Assembly (NCBI GenBank): GCA_004151065.3
Contig: NWUY0300018397.1
Location: 25,876 to 46,959 of the forward strand
Reading direction: 5' to 3'
Length of the DNA: 21,084 nt
Origin: Larix sibirica
Taxonomy: Eukaryota; Streptophyta; Pinopsida; Pinales; Pinaceae
Under the pieces are notes generated by a model that ran no database searches, was not told the DNA's origin, and saw only the letters and a program-made list of their open reading frames with translations. The number at the start of each line of letters is the position of its first letter. The first letter of the stretch is position 1. The position numbers were made by a program, and so were the translations under genes. This document shows positions 9,262 to 18,398 of the stretch, piece by piece.

Positions 9262-9266
9262 ACTTT
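9262..9266. repeat. Target-site duplication, right copy (ACTTT)
   Basis: Identical to 4194-4198. It marks the right edge of the insertion into LINE A. Confidence 0.85.
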
Positions 9267-9705
9267 CATATGATCGGTCTTTCCATTCCCTCTATTTGAC
9301 ATGGATACTGGAGTCAAGTAACTTGGATTTTTTCTAAAAGAAAATGACTACAAGAGAAGGGAGTGGCTCTGGATGATTAAAAAGGTTGAGAATCGAATTC
9401 ATCATTATTGCAATCGATGGTTATCCAAAGGAGAATGTTTGATCTTTGTGAAATCTGTATTGGAAGCACAATTGGTTTTATGGGCAATTCTTTGTCGATT
9501 TTGAAAGGAAATATAAGGGTTGGCCCTCCCGAAGTCACAAGGAGGATGGGGTACCAAGGATATATTTATATTTACTAATGCATCAACTACCAAAAGTGTG
9601 TGGCTGTTATTTAAAGCAAATGTTCTCCGTTCAAAAATCACACACATAAAGTATATCCAACCAGACTTAATTGTCAAATGGTTGAGGAGGCCCTCACCCT
9701 CCTAG
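9267..9705 (+). pseudogene. LINE A ORF2, C-terminal part of RT region
   Basis: Resumption of LINE A after the insertion. Readable text: EWLWMIKKVENRIHHYCNRW, LSKGECLIFVKSVLEAQLVL (about 9350-9480), then LALPKSQGGWGTKDIFIF and STTKSVWLLFKANVL up to a stop near 9703. These are the conserved blocks after the YADD box in plant L1 LINEs (the WxxRxLSxGGRxxLxKSVL and PKxxGGxG motifs). Relative to the family, a piece between the VKSVLEA and ALPKSQGG blocks seems shortened, and stops are present. Confidence 0.8.
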
Positions 9706-10215
9706 CAACACATTTTTACTCCATATCCTTCATGTATATATAAAGATAACTAAATTTTCTAGTTGATAGTCTCTCCAAGGTATTTATCACTCCATACTTG
9801 AGGGTTCTACTCTATAGGGAAGAGTCTGATGGCGTTCTTACAGATCTCACATTAGAACTTTATTTCCTTGTACTACATTGTCTTTTAGCTTTGTTTTTTT
9901 TACTTATTGGTTGTATATGTCCTAATTTTTTATGGAGTCATGGTTGTGGAAAGGTCTTAAGTAAAGTCTATTGCCATATACTTCTAGGGTGGAAACATTT
10001 TATCTAAGCACTTTTTGGACTTTCTTGGACACTACCCTTGAATATTTATCTAGAAATAGAGATTCCCATATATTCCTAGCTAGACTACTTAGGTTCTAGA
10101 TGGTATAAGCGGAGAAATTGAGAGTTTAGACTCTGTTTTTTTATTGTTGATGTGATACACTCCTAGCGAATGTATTTTGGTTCAATTGATGAATTATTAT
10201 TATTGTTTTTTTCAT
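9706..10215 (+). other. Probable degenerate 3' end and UTR of LINE A
   Basis: No conserved LINE domain is recognisable here; zf-RVT and RNase H are not seen. The stretch ends in GGTTCAATTGATGAATTATTATTATTG, T-rich and UTR-like, which I take as the 3' end. Boundary and assignment are tentative. Confidence 0.35.
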
Positions 10216-10292
10216 TGGAAAAAAAGCAAGTGTATTATTAAAAAAATGGGTTCGGCCTCAAAATTTTATTAATCCCCTTAGAAATTCATCGA

Positions 10293-10306
10293 CAGGACTC
10301 ATCATT
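10293..10306. repeat. 14-bp direct repeat, left copy
   Basis: caggactcatcatt, repeated exactly at 10427-10440. The two copies bracket a 134-bp period that contains the palindrome and could be a target-site duplication. Confidence 0.75.
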
Positions 10307-10339
10307 AAGGATTTAAGGTTTCCGTGGTATGCAGAGTTT

Positions 10340-10427
10340 GAGTGGGTTGTCGAAAATTCCATGGTCGGCAGTTTATATTCGTCGACGAATATAAAATGCC
10401 GACCATGGAATTTCCGACAACCCACTC
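10340..10427. repeat. 88-bp loop-free palindrome
   Basis: The left half, gagtgggttgtcg... to ...attcgtc, is the reverse complement of the right half with only two mismatched pairs in 44. The centre is GTCGAC at 10381-10386, with no spacer, and each arm carries CCATGG. No inverted similarity continues beyond the arms. It could be a tiny foldback/MITE derivative, a template-switch product, a small-RNA hairpin or an assembly artefact. Confidence 0.9.
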
Positions 10428-10440
10428 AGGACTCATCATT
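10427..10440. repeat. 14-bp direct repeat, right copy
   Basis: Exact second copy of caggactcatcatt (10293-10306). Its first base is the last base of the palindrome. Confidence 0.75.
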
Positions 10441-11965
10441 GTCAAATGCTTGGGATGGGTTGGAAAAGTCAAGACATTTGTCCTTGGAGGAGGCTTGAGG
10501 ACATAGCCTCAACTCCCCCTCAATCCCTTGTATCTCTATCACACTTGCATTGTGGTATGTCTTGCTAGTGTATTAACTTGGAAATGATAAGATTCTTTAA
10601 CATAGGTGGGATTTCATATTAGAGCCATTGTTGTTTTTGGATGTTGGTTGTGGTCGATTTGGGGTTTTTTCACCCCGGTTCTTTTTGCAATTTCACTAGT
10701 TGGTCTCTATGGTCATCAAATTTGAAGCTGGTATTGTGGTGACAATAATCTGGGTTTACCCTGGTAGTTTTTGTGTTCTTCTCTTATGGCTCATCTACAT
10801 AGAAAGGCACAACTGGTTTAATATCATGGAAAGACAATTCCTGGGTTATTTAGAATTTCCTCTATGTAGGTCCATCATGGTTGATCTATTCATGATGGGT
10901 ATTGCTCTATTGGTGGGGTACACGACGTTCGCAAGGTTTTGAGAAATCCACTTTGGTCAATTGGAGGATTCACACGAGGAAAATTTTGATATCAGTCTTC
11001 AAATGCATAGTTGATTGAAGAAACAAGAGGACATGGTAGTAAAAATACGAGAGCAAAAGCATAGGATTGACAAGGTTGTGTGTGAGATAGGCATGCATTA
11101 AAATATACTATGGGATTTCAATCTAGATCCTTGTCACTTGTGGGACATCCTTCCAATTCCATATGCTCAGTCAAGGATACATTGTTTGAAGATATCCATG
11201 TGCAAAAACATGAAGAGGAACATCTTGACAATGAGAAAGCATAGCAAGGAATTGCAAGCATAGGATTTGAATTACAACAATAGAGGAAACCCACAATGAG
11301 CATGTTTTTACTCAGGGTTAACAAGTTATATGTATTGTTAGCCTTTTGATAAGTGGACAATATATTGAGACTTAAAGTTATACTTTCTTTCTAAAGGAAA
11401 ATAGGAAGCAAAGATATACAAAAGAAAACATGGTTAGACAAGTTTTTTCTATTTCTAAGAATTCTATTTTTGAAATTATCATGTTTTAAAAAATATCCCG
11501 AAGCAAACCCTCAGGCAGTTCCCCTTATTCTGAGGAGGGCTCAAATCCATTTTTACAATATACTCTCTAAGATCTCAACATGTCACTTACATGAATAGAA
11601 CCTATGTAGATAGGATAATACTTCATCCCACAACCACTCTATTTACTCTCTCTCTCTCTCTCTCTCTCCAAGACCAAGGTAAATGATTATTTCATTCAAC
11701 TATTCCATACCCTTGAGATTAATGTACCCTACAAAAAGAAGCAAATCATGCCTTGCCATCATGGTGCTCATTAAAAAACCACGAGAATCAGCTGACAAGT
11801 GCATCTCCATTCACTGGATATATGCGCTGCAATGTTCTTTTGAGTGCTCTGTTGGGTATGTTCTTGCTCTCGGGTTGTGTGCCAATCATAAAGTTTCAAT
11901 GAGTTTTTCCCCTTTGCTTGCGTGTTGAACTATGAATCAATCAACGTCAATACAAGTTATTCATA
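10441..11965. other. Intergenic stretch, no gene recognised
   Basis: Short frames only. Around 10615-10627 the text catattagagcca resembles the iMet-tRNA primer site (GGTATCAGAGCCA, 10 of 13), followed by TTGTTGTTTTTGG, so a decayed LTR element may start here; no LTR could be paired with it. A Lys/Glu-rich coiled-coil-like reading lies near 11000-11090 (plus), but it is broken by stops. Nothing else is supported apart from the CT microsatellite. Confidence 0.4.
11646..11668. repeat. (CT)n microsatellite
   Basis: Uninterrupted CT dinucleotides, 11.5 units. Confidence 0.95.
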
Positions 11966-12600
11966 TCACAAATCATGATCAATCACAATACCTATATAAA
12001 TATCAACATCCTCAACAATTGCATTATCATCAATATCTACATCATTATCTTGATCATCTTTAACTACAACAACATTTTGTACATGTTTCTTATCATGATC
12101 CTCATGTGCTTTCTTGCAATCAACATTATCTATAAAACCTCTGCTGACAAATGTAATTTGTTTGCCAAAAAAATTAGGAATAAAAATGAAGCTATCATGA
12201 TTCTTTTCATATCCCAAGCCATATCTATGTTTTTAAACTCCAATTCTTCCTAAGGTCTAATGATATCAACTAATTTAGCATAGGCCTTTATGTTATTATT
12301 AGTTGTCCCAGTGGATACGCCCAACTCATCTTCTTTTTGCTTAAGTTCGTTTTCCTTCAATGTCATCAAAAGAAAATTATTATAACTCATAATCATCATG
12401 TACAACTTTATTTTCTGGTGCCCTTATATCGCCCTGAAGTGACTTCAACTTTTCATTCAACAACATTGTTTATGTTTTAAGCAGATGCACCTTCTTGTTC
12501 GTTATAAGTAAGCAGGTAATAACATTTGTAATTGTCGTTTTGTTCGTACAAATTTTAGATGTTGTAGCGGATCAGTTTGTGTAACTTTTTGAACAACTTT
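11966..12600 (-). pseudogene. Unrecognised coding-like fragment, charged/coiled-coil-like
   Basis: Not recognised as a known family. On the minus strand, from high to low coordinates, short frames read LNEKLKSLQGDIRAPENKVV, then LKENELKQKEDELGVSTG, AYAKLVDIIRP, EELEFKNIDMAWDMKRI, then after a frameshift LGYEKNHDSFIFIPNFFGKQ and an Asp-rich end (DDQDNDVDIDDNAIVEDVD), stopping at 11966. The E/K heptad-like composition suggests a coiled coil. Two ideas: the C-terminal gag part of a Ty1/copia element, or exons of a captured host gene; the intron-like segment at 12616-12733 favours the second slightly. It is interrupted by stops, so I call it a pseudogene. Confidence 0.35.
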
Positions 12601-12615
12601 TAAATTCGAGCCATT

Positions 12616-12733
12616 CTGAAGTGCAAAATGTTAAAAACTCAAGTTAGTATAGTCCAACTAACATCTTTTTTTTTCAACATGAAAAAACACCATTGCTTGA
12701 TATCCATTCAGTTATGAATCAAAGACAACTTAC
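12616..12733 (-). other. Intron-like segment
   Basis: On the minus strand it starts GTAAGT (12733-12728), contains a TACTAAC branch-like string (12649-12643) and ends in a T-rich tract with TTTTGCACTTCAG (AG at 12617-12616). Length 118 nt, branch to acceptor under 30 nt, all typical of plant introns. The flanking exon frames are not intact. Confidence 0.4.
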
Positions 12734-12994
12734 ATAAGTCTCAAGATTTGAATTCTAATCTGTCACACCATGAACCACAAGTGCTACTATAGCTCCAACG
12801 AAAGATATTACATTCCTCATCTAATAAACTACGGATACCAACAGTGTCTGCCTTTAACATAACAATTATAAAACTTATTACAACCAAATTTAACCATATT
12901 TATCGAGGGATCCATCTCAGAGAGTCTGAAAGCTTCGAATGAGCTTTACCACAAGTATTCTATAGCAAGAGTATAAAAGATACAAAAACTAAAA
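12734..12994 (-). other. Possible LINE C 3' region and/or upstream exon-like sequence
   Basis: Minus strand downstream of the LINE C RNase H. No conserved domain. Short readings such as ADTVGIRSLLDEECNIFRW lead into the donor site of the intron-like segment. Where the LINE ends and the unrecognised fragment begins cannot be decided from sequence alone. Confidence 0.3.
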
Positions 12995-13549
12995 TTACTT
13001 AAGACAAAAATGATTTATATCTCCTCGACATATCTGGAAAGAACCTGAAGAAAATTTGGTGTGTTCTTTGAATTCTTCAAAAAGCAAGAGACCTTCAATA
13101 TTTCCTAAATTTTTCTTTGAAATTCGATCTGGACTATTATTCAATTGCCTATGTATGTGCTCAAAGGTGATAAATTGAAAATTTTGTTGAATATCTCGAA
13201 TCCTAATTTTCCAGTCCTTTAATGATAAAACCTGCAAACTAGATCTCCTAGATACCCATCCGATAATGGCCTATGAATCTTCCAACACTTGTAAAGTATT
13301 GAAATTATTCCCCAAAGCAAAGTGAAGTAACCCCCGCAGGGCCAAAAGTTCGTCTGTAGAGTCTGTCCTTGATCCGCATGCCATCCAAAATTGAAAGAAG
13401 TGGTCTTTGTTCAATTTGAGTACCATACTTGCTCCACATTGTCCACGATGTGCTGGTCCATCAAAGAACCCCACCGAATAGTCTGGATTGATGGAAGGGA
13501 ATATTAATTGGAAATCAAAGGTCACTTTTATATTCTGTTGTAAGGCCAA
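12995..13549 (-). pseudogene. LINE C RNase H domain and C-terminus
   Basis: RNase H, type RVT_3, which would remove RNA from the RNA/cDNA hybrid. 13549-13271 reads YSVGFFDGPAHRGQCGASMV, then GSRTDSTDELLALRGLLHFA, then LQVLEDS. The catalytic pattern FDG...ELxAL...xDS is complete in residue type (Asp, Glu, Asp). A stop follows, and the C-terminal part continues in another frame at 13237-12995 with FITFEHIHRQLNNSPDRISK, equivalent to the HIxRxxNxxADxLS motif, where the expected Ala-Asp reads Pro-Asp. The frame break makes it a pseudogene. Confidence 0.8.
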
Positions 13550-13586
13550 GTAACCACCTACTATCTTGTAGGTAAGACTGAAAAAG

Positions 13587-14120
13587 TTACGCTTCCCATT
13601 TCAAAAAATTATCAGATTTATGACACCAAATATGCCATATGACAAACAATGGCAGATTACTGAGCGTTCCCGAAGATTGTGCCCATATATGTAAACTTCC
13701 TTCAAAGTAAATTTTATCCCAGTTAAGAGATATCTTCAATCCTTGTAGAACTTTTATCCAATTTTTTTGTGAAAAAACAGAGGTTGCAAATAGATGGTCA
13801 ATCGAGTCATCTCCGCTATAACATAGTACACAGTGGAAGGGACCAATGAATCCTCGCTTCTGTAGGTTATCCCCCACTAGAATTTTTTTCTCCATTACCA
13901 TCCAACATAATAGTTGTAACTTAAGAGGGGCCTTGCAGTGCGACAAATTCCTGTACCACCATTTACCATACATACTATCAGAGAGGTATGTAAAAGTTTC
14001 ATAAGCCAAAGAAGTTGTTACCTGACCAAAAGACATATTCCAAGACCATAAAATTTTATCATCCCGATCATTCATCCTGATGTCACAGTGTTGTATGCCT
14101 TTAATATATTTTGTCCATTC
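13587..14120 (-). pseudogene. LINE C zf-RVT domain
   Basis: An open stretch of 162 codons plus a few upstream (CDIR just before the first Met, after a stop at about 14123). It reads DDKILWSWNMSFGQVTTSLA, then KAPLKLQLLCWMVMEKKI, then GPFHCVLC and DDSIDHLFATS, ending with ICHIWCHK-type text (FVIWHIWCHKSD). This matches the zinc-binding region found between RT and RNase H in plant LINEs (PF13966 type): W-x-W...G...S.AYE, a hydrophobic K-W helix, then CxxC followed by HLF. The final Cys of the usual HLFxxC appears as Ser. It is the cleanest coding stretch of LINE C, but still part of a dead element. Confidence 0.8.
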
Positions 14121-14280
14121 TTAAACATAGTTTCCCTCAAACCAAGATCAACAAAGTTGAACCAATAGTTTATGTCCAAAGGCCATGCCATTGGATTTTT
14201 GAAATGAGCCAAGTAATAGAAGCCATAGGAGTTGAGATGTGAAATAACTCATGGAGCTAAGTTGTACTAATTCATCCCAC

Positions 14281-14399
14281 TATTTTGAATAGTATTTTTT
14301 ATTTTAAAAAGATAAATAAGGAGTGTGATTTTTTTATTTATAAAATAAATAATACTTTTTTTCTAATTTTAGATATTTTTTAAAATATTTCGAGGTTGC
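14281..14399. other. AT-rich spacer
   Basis: Nearly pure A/T with runs such as TAAAATAAATAATAC. No gene or clear repeat. It may include the A/T tail of the adjacent SINE-like sequence. Confidence 0.5.
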
Positions 14400-14530
14400 T
14401 ACTCAATGCAAAGTGTGCAGTGTATAAATTCCATGCATCTCGTTCCGCAGGAATGGAAGAGATTTGAACCTATGACCTACCTTACATCATGGGGGAGAGA
14501 TCTCAAATCCAGCTCATGACCATTTAAGTT
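14400..14530 (-). mobile_element. tRNA-derived SINE-like sequence
   Basis: Read on the minus strand: an A-box-like TGGTCATGAGCTGG (14522-14509), 38 nt of spacing, then a B-box GGTTCAAATCTC (14470-14459) followed by non-tRNA text and an AT-rich tail. Box spacing and order fit a Pol III promoter of a tRNA-derived SINE. The ends are not defined. No cloverleaf closes, so it is not a functional tRNA gene. Confidence 0.4.
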
Positions 14531-14555
14531 GACCCTCAAAACTAACACTTGTATG

Positions 14556-14687
14556 TTTTTACATTCATCTTGTGTTCAAAGTATTTAATTAAACTAAGTT
14601 ATCACTCGTTACTAGTGTTAGTTTTTACTTTCATCTTGTGTTCAAAGTATTTAATTAAATTGAGTTATCACTCGTTACTTGTGTTCT
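14556..14687. repeat. 66-bp tandem duplication, two copies
   Basis: The block around TTCATCTTGTGTTCAAAG, then TATTTAATTAAA and GTTATCACTCGTTACT, is repeated at a 66-bp period (14565 and 14631 registers) with a handful of substitutions. It lies between the SINE-like sequence and the 3' end of LINE B. Confidence 0.85.
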
Positions 14688-14699
14688 AGTTATTGTCAT

Positions 14700-15297
14700 T
14701 ATTGTCCATAATGACTTTACCTAGGAGGGTTTTCATCTTCCAGTATAATGTCATTGTCTTCATGAGCTTGATATATCATGTTTGATATATTCCTCCATCT
14801 TCCACCAACTAACCAACTTCAGTCTGAATTGCGTCTAAGTTGATTCCATCTTGCTGTGTGCTACCCATGCTTCCATACTTTATATCAAACGTTGGGTGGG
14901 GGTTGAGATAACCCTTTTGAAAACAAATTGGGTTTCCTTCACCTCTTGGATGACTCGTGGCATGTGGTATTTCCGTGATTTCTCTTTCCTCCCCGAGTCT
15001 CCAACCCTTCACCAAACTGAGCCTATGTGGATGTAGCTACCCCTAGTTTTGAGCCCCGAGCCCCAGTTCGGGAGGCTCCTATCACTATTAACCGTCAAGA
15101 ACGTAGGTCCGCCTTGGATGTTAGATTCTCTAGACTTCAATTGAATTAGAGCCTTCATAAATGTACCGGTCCAAGTCCTCCAAAGCATCATCAATTCGAA
15201 TTGGACTACAGACAAATTATCCATAACAAATTTGATTATAAGATATTTTACCAATGGGGGTCCCATTTTGGAGTTGCGTGAAAATGTTGATCATGAT
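14700..15297 (-). other. LINE B 3' region
   Basis: Downstream of the RNase H stop at 15298. Short frames only (15266-15009 and 15015-14809), without a motif I can assign. A DDALEDLDRYIYEGSNSIEV reading near 15190-15130 may be a decayed C-terminal segment. The remainder is probably 3' UTR. Confidence 0.4.
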
Positions 15298-15920
15298 CTA
15301 TGAATCCCCTTCCACGATTAGTTTAGAGAAGTTCTCTTTCAGCGCAATTTGCAACCCATAAGCCAAGGAATGGAATTTTGTTGTATTTTTGCTTTCTCGA
15401 CCTAATGAGCCTACACAAATGTGAAGAATGTCACCTTGGGAATTATGAAAAACTCCCCCAAATCTGGCTAGCCTTGGGTTTCCTTTGGTAGCTACGTTGT
15501 AATTCAATTTGATAAAACCCTTAAGAGGGGGAGACCATCTATGTTGGATAGAGATTCCAGGCTTCGTCTTGAGAGGGAATTGAGGTTTTTGCTATATGTT
15601 TAATCCCCATGCTTGCATTAGAGTTTGTTCAGATATCAAACATTTCCATGCCTCTTCTTCCCAAGGGGTGGATAGAATGGTTTCACAGATATTTGATTAG
15701 ACTTTGTGCCAAACCCGATTACTGTTTTTGATTTCATCTTTGAAGACCTTGCGATTTGTTTCCTTCCAAGTTTCCCACAACAATAAGTCAAGGAACAACT
15801 GGCAAATTTTGATGATGATCGGATTTGCAAAGGCAACTTGTCTCCATTGGGTTTTTGTTTCAATGATACTATCTCGTTTACTGCCCAAATTTCTGAATAT
15901 AGATGCTCCTTTGTCCCAAA
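15298..15920 (-). pseudogene. LINE B linker and RNase H domain
   Basis: A linker typical of plant LINEs (LFLDLLLWETWKETNRKVFK at about 15800-15740, ICETILS, then SPPLKGFIKL) leads into RNase H at 15507-15298: NYNVATKGNPRLARFGGVFH, SLGRES, HSLAYGLQIA, LIVEGDS and a stop. In the RVT_3 family the pattern is YDG...AExxAL...GDS. Here the first Asp is Asn (NYNV) and the Glu reads Lys (TKFHSL), leaving only the last Asp, so the active site is lost independently of the stops. Confidence 0.8.
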
Positions 15921-16640
15921 TAGTGCTTATGAAGGGGCACTAGTTGAAGAGATGTTCCATGTTTTTTGTGGCTTCATTACACAGAGGGCGTTCGAGGGAC
16001 CTTCAAAACCCCATCTGTCGAGCTGATCTCAAGTGAGGGCTCTTCTCTGGGCCAACCACCATAGAAAAGTAGACACCTTAGGCTAGAGGTTTTGATTCCA
16101 AATGTGCCCCCAAAGCTTCAAATCCTCTTGGTTATTCGAATTGTTGAGGATCTTGCAATATTCTTGTAAGGAGAAGTCTCCTCCTCCCCTGTGCCCCCAA
16201 CACAATTTGTCATGGCCTAGATAAGGTTGAATCTTTTTGGATTGAAGCTCTTGCTTGAATTCATCCCAATTGAATCCTTCTGACAGGAATGGCCAGTGTT
16301 CCAAGGCCTCACATTGCCTCCATTTCTCGATTTGAGCTCTATTGATCCACTATTGGTAGATGTATTTTTTATTAGCTTCCTTTAAATGTAGTTGGAACTC
16401 TTCACTATTCTGATACTCATTAAGCTTAAGTATATGTTGCCATGGATCTTCCCAAAAGAGCACATAACGACCATCTATGATTTCTCTGGAACTGTGATTT
16501 TGTATGAGTTTTTGGCCTTGCAGGGCTGAGATCAAAATGATAGACCTCGCTACCAGTCCATCCAATTGGATGAGATTTCTTTACTCCGTGTTTTGTGTGT
16601 ATTTTCTTCTCCAAAGTGCTTGGTTGTTCTAGAGCTATCT
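15921..16640 (-). pseudogene. LINE B zf-RVT region
   Basis: Minus-strand blocks in shifting frames: SIILISALQGQKLIQNHSSR, then DGRYVLFWEDPW (about 16520-16440), LCWGHRGGGDFSLQEYCKIL (about 16205-16145), VSTFLWWLAQRRALT with a stop, DQLDRWGFEGPS and a degenerate zinc site (near 15990-15930). This is the order seen between RT and RNase H in plant L1 elements: the GxxIxFWxDxW motif, then the zinc region. The zinc-binding cysteines are partly out of frame. Confidence 0.75.
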
Positions 16641-18130
16641 CCACCAAGTTTTTTGGCCTAAAGCTTCGCATTCTACCTCAGGTTCCATTTTTGTGAGGTT
16701 TTGGTTCGTCCCCAGAGGAAATCTCTTTGAAGATTCTTGATTGCTTTGGTGATTTTGTTTAGTACTACTAGGATAGAAAAGAGATAATTCATCATGACTT
16801 CCTTCACTGATTTTAGTAATACCAATTTGCATGCGAGGTTGAGGGATTTGAAGGTCCAATTAGTGAGTTTTTTTCCATTTTTTGAAACACGGTCTCCCAT
16901 GACTGATGGCCGGAGGTGTTGACAATTAATGGGGCTCCAAGATATTTGGATGGAAGGGAGCTCCCTTAGAAGCCTAATTACAAATATATGAGTTTGAATA
17001 ACAACCAAAGTATTAAAAAACAAGATCTCGGACTTACCCTGATTGATGGACGTACCTGAAGCTTCCATGAAGTCCTATAACACCCTTTTTAGGGATTTGG
17101 CTTCGCAAACCATGGGGATTCCCATTAGCTTTGTATCATCTACGAACTAGAGGTGAGAGGAGATGAGATCGTTCCCATGAATTCAAATTCCTATGATTCT
17201 ACCTTTAGCAATCATTGCCTTTATGGTGCGACCCATACCCTCTACCATTAAGATGAAAAGGAAGGGAGAAAGCGGGTACCCTTTCCAGATATCCTGTGAT
17301 GGGGCAAAGTTCGTTGAGGGTGATCCATTGAATAAAATGGAGAAGAAGGTCGAGGATGTAAGATCTGTGATCCAATGAGTCAATTGGCCTTAGAAGCCAA
17401 AAGCTAATAACATTTTATACATATATCGCTAGTTGATTTTATCGAAGGCCTTGGACATGTCTAGCTTCACCAACATACTAGCTTTCTTAATGAGTTTGAG
17501 GGAGTGTATAGTCTCATGAGAAAGGATAATACCATCCAATATTTGTCTTCCCTCCACATAGCTTGATTGTTCTTCCAATATTAAGGTTAGGAGAATGGAA
17601 TTTAGTCAATTAGCTTTAAAATTTGTAATCATTTTGTATATGACATTGCAAAGAGATATCGGTCAGAACTTGCTTGGTAGATTGGCATTATCTTCCTTAG
17701 GAATAAGGGTGAGGATTGTAGAACTCAAAGCTGCCAGAACCTCCAATATTCTTCTAGATTCCTGAACATACATGCTTGCAAGAAATTGATGTGAAGTTGT
17801 TAGTTCCTGGGGATTTGCTTGGGAGCATTTCCATCATTGCTTTCTCAATCTCCTTCATCATGTTTTCCCTAAGAAGGCTTTGATTATGTTCATCTGTGAC
17901 TAGCTTGGGAATATGTCTAGTGATTTTGTTAATCGATTCCTCCCTATTACCGTGGGGCTCCTCAAGCAAAGCCTTGTAGAATGTGAGTAGCTCTATTTCT
18001 ATGTCTCCGTATTTGATGAGAGTGCTACCTTGTTCATTATTCTGGTTAGTGATTTGATTTTGGTTTCTCCTTTGAATCTTTGAACTATGGAAGAACTAGT
18101 ATTGTTTACACCTTCTTTGGGCCACCGAAT
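16641..18130 (-). pseudogene. LINE B reverse transcriptase region
   Basis: Reverse transcriptase of ORF2, the best-preserved catalytic part in the window. Before RT there is NNEQGSTLIKYGDIEIELLT and FYKALLEEPHGN (about 18045-17930). RT motifs: MLPSKSPGTNNFT (PGPDGFT equivalent, decayed), SSTILTLIPKEDN, PISLCNVIYKMI, YVEGRQILDGII, LVKLDMSKAFDKIN with the first catalytic Asp at 17459-17461, GYPLSPFLFILMVEGMGR (Gln before Gly replaced by Lys), then FVDD at 17135-17146, intact. After it come MEASGTSINQGKSEILFFNT and NLACKLVLLKSVKEVMMNYL (about 17068-16790) and LQRDFLWGRTKTSQKWNL. Stops lie in several of these blocks. Confidence 0.88.
17135..17146 (-). other. Intact RT catalytic box FVDD in LINE B
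   Basis: TTC GTA GAT GAT on the minus strand, followed in frame by TKLMGIP and preceded by conserved RT text. This is the YADD/FADD-equivalent metal-binding box. The same box in LINE A (4042-4053) reads FVEN. Confidence 0.85.
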
Positions 18131-18398
18131 TCTTGATTTCTACTTCCAATAAATTTCTTCCTATCTGTTCCTCGGTTCCAGTTTGGCTTGAAGATCTTTA
18201 TTCTTCTTTGTATGTGTGTTATGATTACCATTCCAAAATGATTCTTTGTTGGAGTTGTTCCATCTGCTCATCTAGAGATTTTTTGGCTGCAAAGAGGTTT
18301 CCAAATACCTCTTTATTCTAGACTGTAAGTTTGTTCTTGCGGTTTTTTAGCTTTTGTTAAAACTGATACATTTTAGATCCCTCAATACTAGCGGTCTC

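Larger units (their letters stand above)
1..10215 (+). mobile_element. LINE A: degenerate L1-type LINE, split by a nested LTR array
   Basis: A plant L1-like LINE read 5' to 3' on the plus strand. The order is ORF1 (DUF4283-like domain, then zinc knuckle), ORF2 endonuclease, and RT up to about 4198. After the inserted LTR array (4199-9261), the RT C-terminal region resumes at about 9262. The break falls just after the RT catalytic box, and the next conserved LINE block (RWLSKG, VKSVLEA, GGWG) appears straight after the array, so both halves belong to one element. The 5' end may lie outside the window. The 3' end is placed near 10215, where a UTR-like stretch ends in a short ATT run; this boundary is approximate. 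Every domain carries stops or frameshifts, so it is a fossil. Confidence 0.85.
12990..14280 (-). mobile_element. LINE C: 5'-truncated LINE, zf-RVT and RNase H only
   Basis: A minus-strand LINE ORF2 tail. From the 5' side it has a zf-RVT domain (14075-13587), RNase H (13549-13271) and a post-RNase H segment (13237-12995). Endonuclease and RT are absent, as in the common 5'-truncated LINE insertions. Its RNase H text differs strongly from that of LINE B, so it is another lineage. The 5' limit is uncertain (traces such as EWTKYIKGIQHCDIR upstream of 14075). No target duplication was found. Confidence 0.8.

Noticed and set aside
10340-10427. Annotation as a microRNA gene
   Set aside because: The hairpin is too perfect and has no loop. 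Without small-RNA data, a foldback insertion or an artefact is equally likely.
10615-10627. Primer-binding site of another LTR element
   Set aside because: Only 10 of 13 positions match, and no paired LTR or downstream gag could be found, so it is not listed as a separate feature.
11975-12253. Ile/Asn-rich plus-strand frame resembling a membrane protein
   Set aside because: It is the antisense shadow of an Asp-rich minus-strand stretch of low complexity. No motif or supporting context was found.
14400-14530. Functional tRNA gene
   Set aside because: A- and B-box-like strings are present, but no acceptor stem or full cloverleaf closes around them.
14556-14687. CRISPR-like or satellite array
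   Set aside because: Only two adjacent copies with no spacers. It is a simple tandem duplication in a plant-type context.
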